This document shows, piece by piece, positions 63,942 through 64,000 of a stretch of 64,000 nucleotides of DNA (within the stretch, counting starts at the first letter, position 1; each line of letters opens with the position of its first letter). The position numbers and the translations under genes were made by a program. The notes beneath the pieces were generated by a model. That model saw only the letters and a list, made by a program, of their open reading frames with translations. It was not told where the DNA came from and did no database searches. Source of the stretch: a bacterium (GTDB lineage Bacteria > Hydrothermota > UBA3072 > JAPDKE01); the NCBI GenBank assembly GCA_029258725.1, contig JAPDKE010000007.1:24451-88450 (forward strand), in the 5' to 3' direction.

Positions 63942-64000
63942 AATGGTTTGTATTGTTGTTAATAACCTTTCATCTCCCTCCACTTATTTACTAGCTCTAT

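Overview
The window is bacterial from position 1 to about 61,500 and archaeal from about 61,505 to the end. The bacterial part carries bacterial housekeeping genes (lepA, lepB, ligA, purF, fmt, tgt, yajC, rpmB, asnS, PBP1A, glnA). It also has many secreted lipoproteins, beta-propeller proteins with C-terminal sorting-type domains, CBM9/DUF5916 beta-barrel proteins and an Omp85-like protein, so the host is diderm. Proteins rich in Lys and Glu, many 1-20 bp gene overlaps and TTGAC-type promoters suggest a thermophilic member of a poorly cultured phylum such as WOR-3-like bacteria. That placement is an inference and was not tested by any search.

Layout. 1-4.8 kb (minus): AbiEi-like regulator, long ClpB/ClpC ATPase, membrane-anchored SDH/ClpP-like protease, archease. 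4.9-6.1 kb (plus): PQQ-propeller lipoprotein. 6.1-10.3 kb (minus): PBP1A, OmpA-like protein, PP-loop enzyme, GmhB. 10.4-14.7 kb: asnS (plus), then an M23 peptidase, two ECF ATPases and BioY (minus). 15.1-25.9 kb (plus): lepA, lepB, pilB, rsmE, VIT/VWA protein, YARHG-DUF3160 protein, CapA-like protein. 26-35.1 kb (minus): nitroreductase, esterase-like protein, propeller protein and two DUF5916 proteins. 35.2-37.8 kb (plus): five small lipoproteins or related exported proteins. 37.9-42.5 kb (plus): tRNA-Ala followed by a lipoprotein, TPR lipoprotein, one-TM protein, HNH nuclease and Omp85-like protein. 42.5-51.4 kb (minus): YwgA-like/HD pair; tRNA-Gly, tgt, yajC, fmt, purF and two exported proteins. 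51.4-56 kb (minus): FG-GAP propeller protein, TauE-like permease, ligA. 56.2-58.2 kb (plus): COG0701-type permease, CPxC thioredoxin-like protein, ArsR regulator, lipoprotein. 58.4-61.1 kb (minus): rpmB and two tandem glutamine synthetases.

At about 61,500 a bacterial promoter, ribosome-binding site and start codon run straight into the middle of an archaeal release factor aRF1 gene. After it come an archaeal FKBP-type isomerase and the NOG1 GTPase. Two unrelated genes are cut at one point, which is best explained by an assembly or cloning chimera; transfer of archaeal DNA is the alternative.

Two features recur across the bacterial part. First, many operon-leading genes have their start codon only 6-9 bases after the -10 box, which predicts leaderless mRNAs. 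Second, several genes are broken by single-base shifts, most of them correctable in a short homopolymer (DUF3160 protein, one small exported protein, FG-GAP protein, permease in three places, probably tgt). That pattern points to sequencing error more than gene decay.
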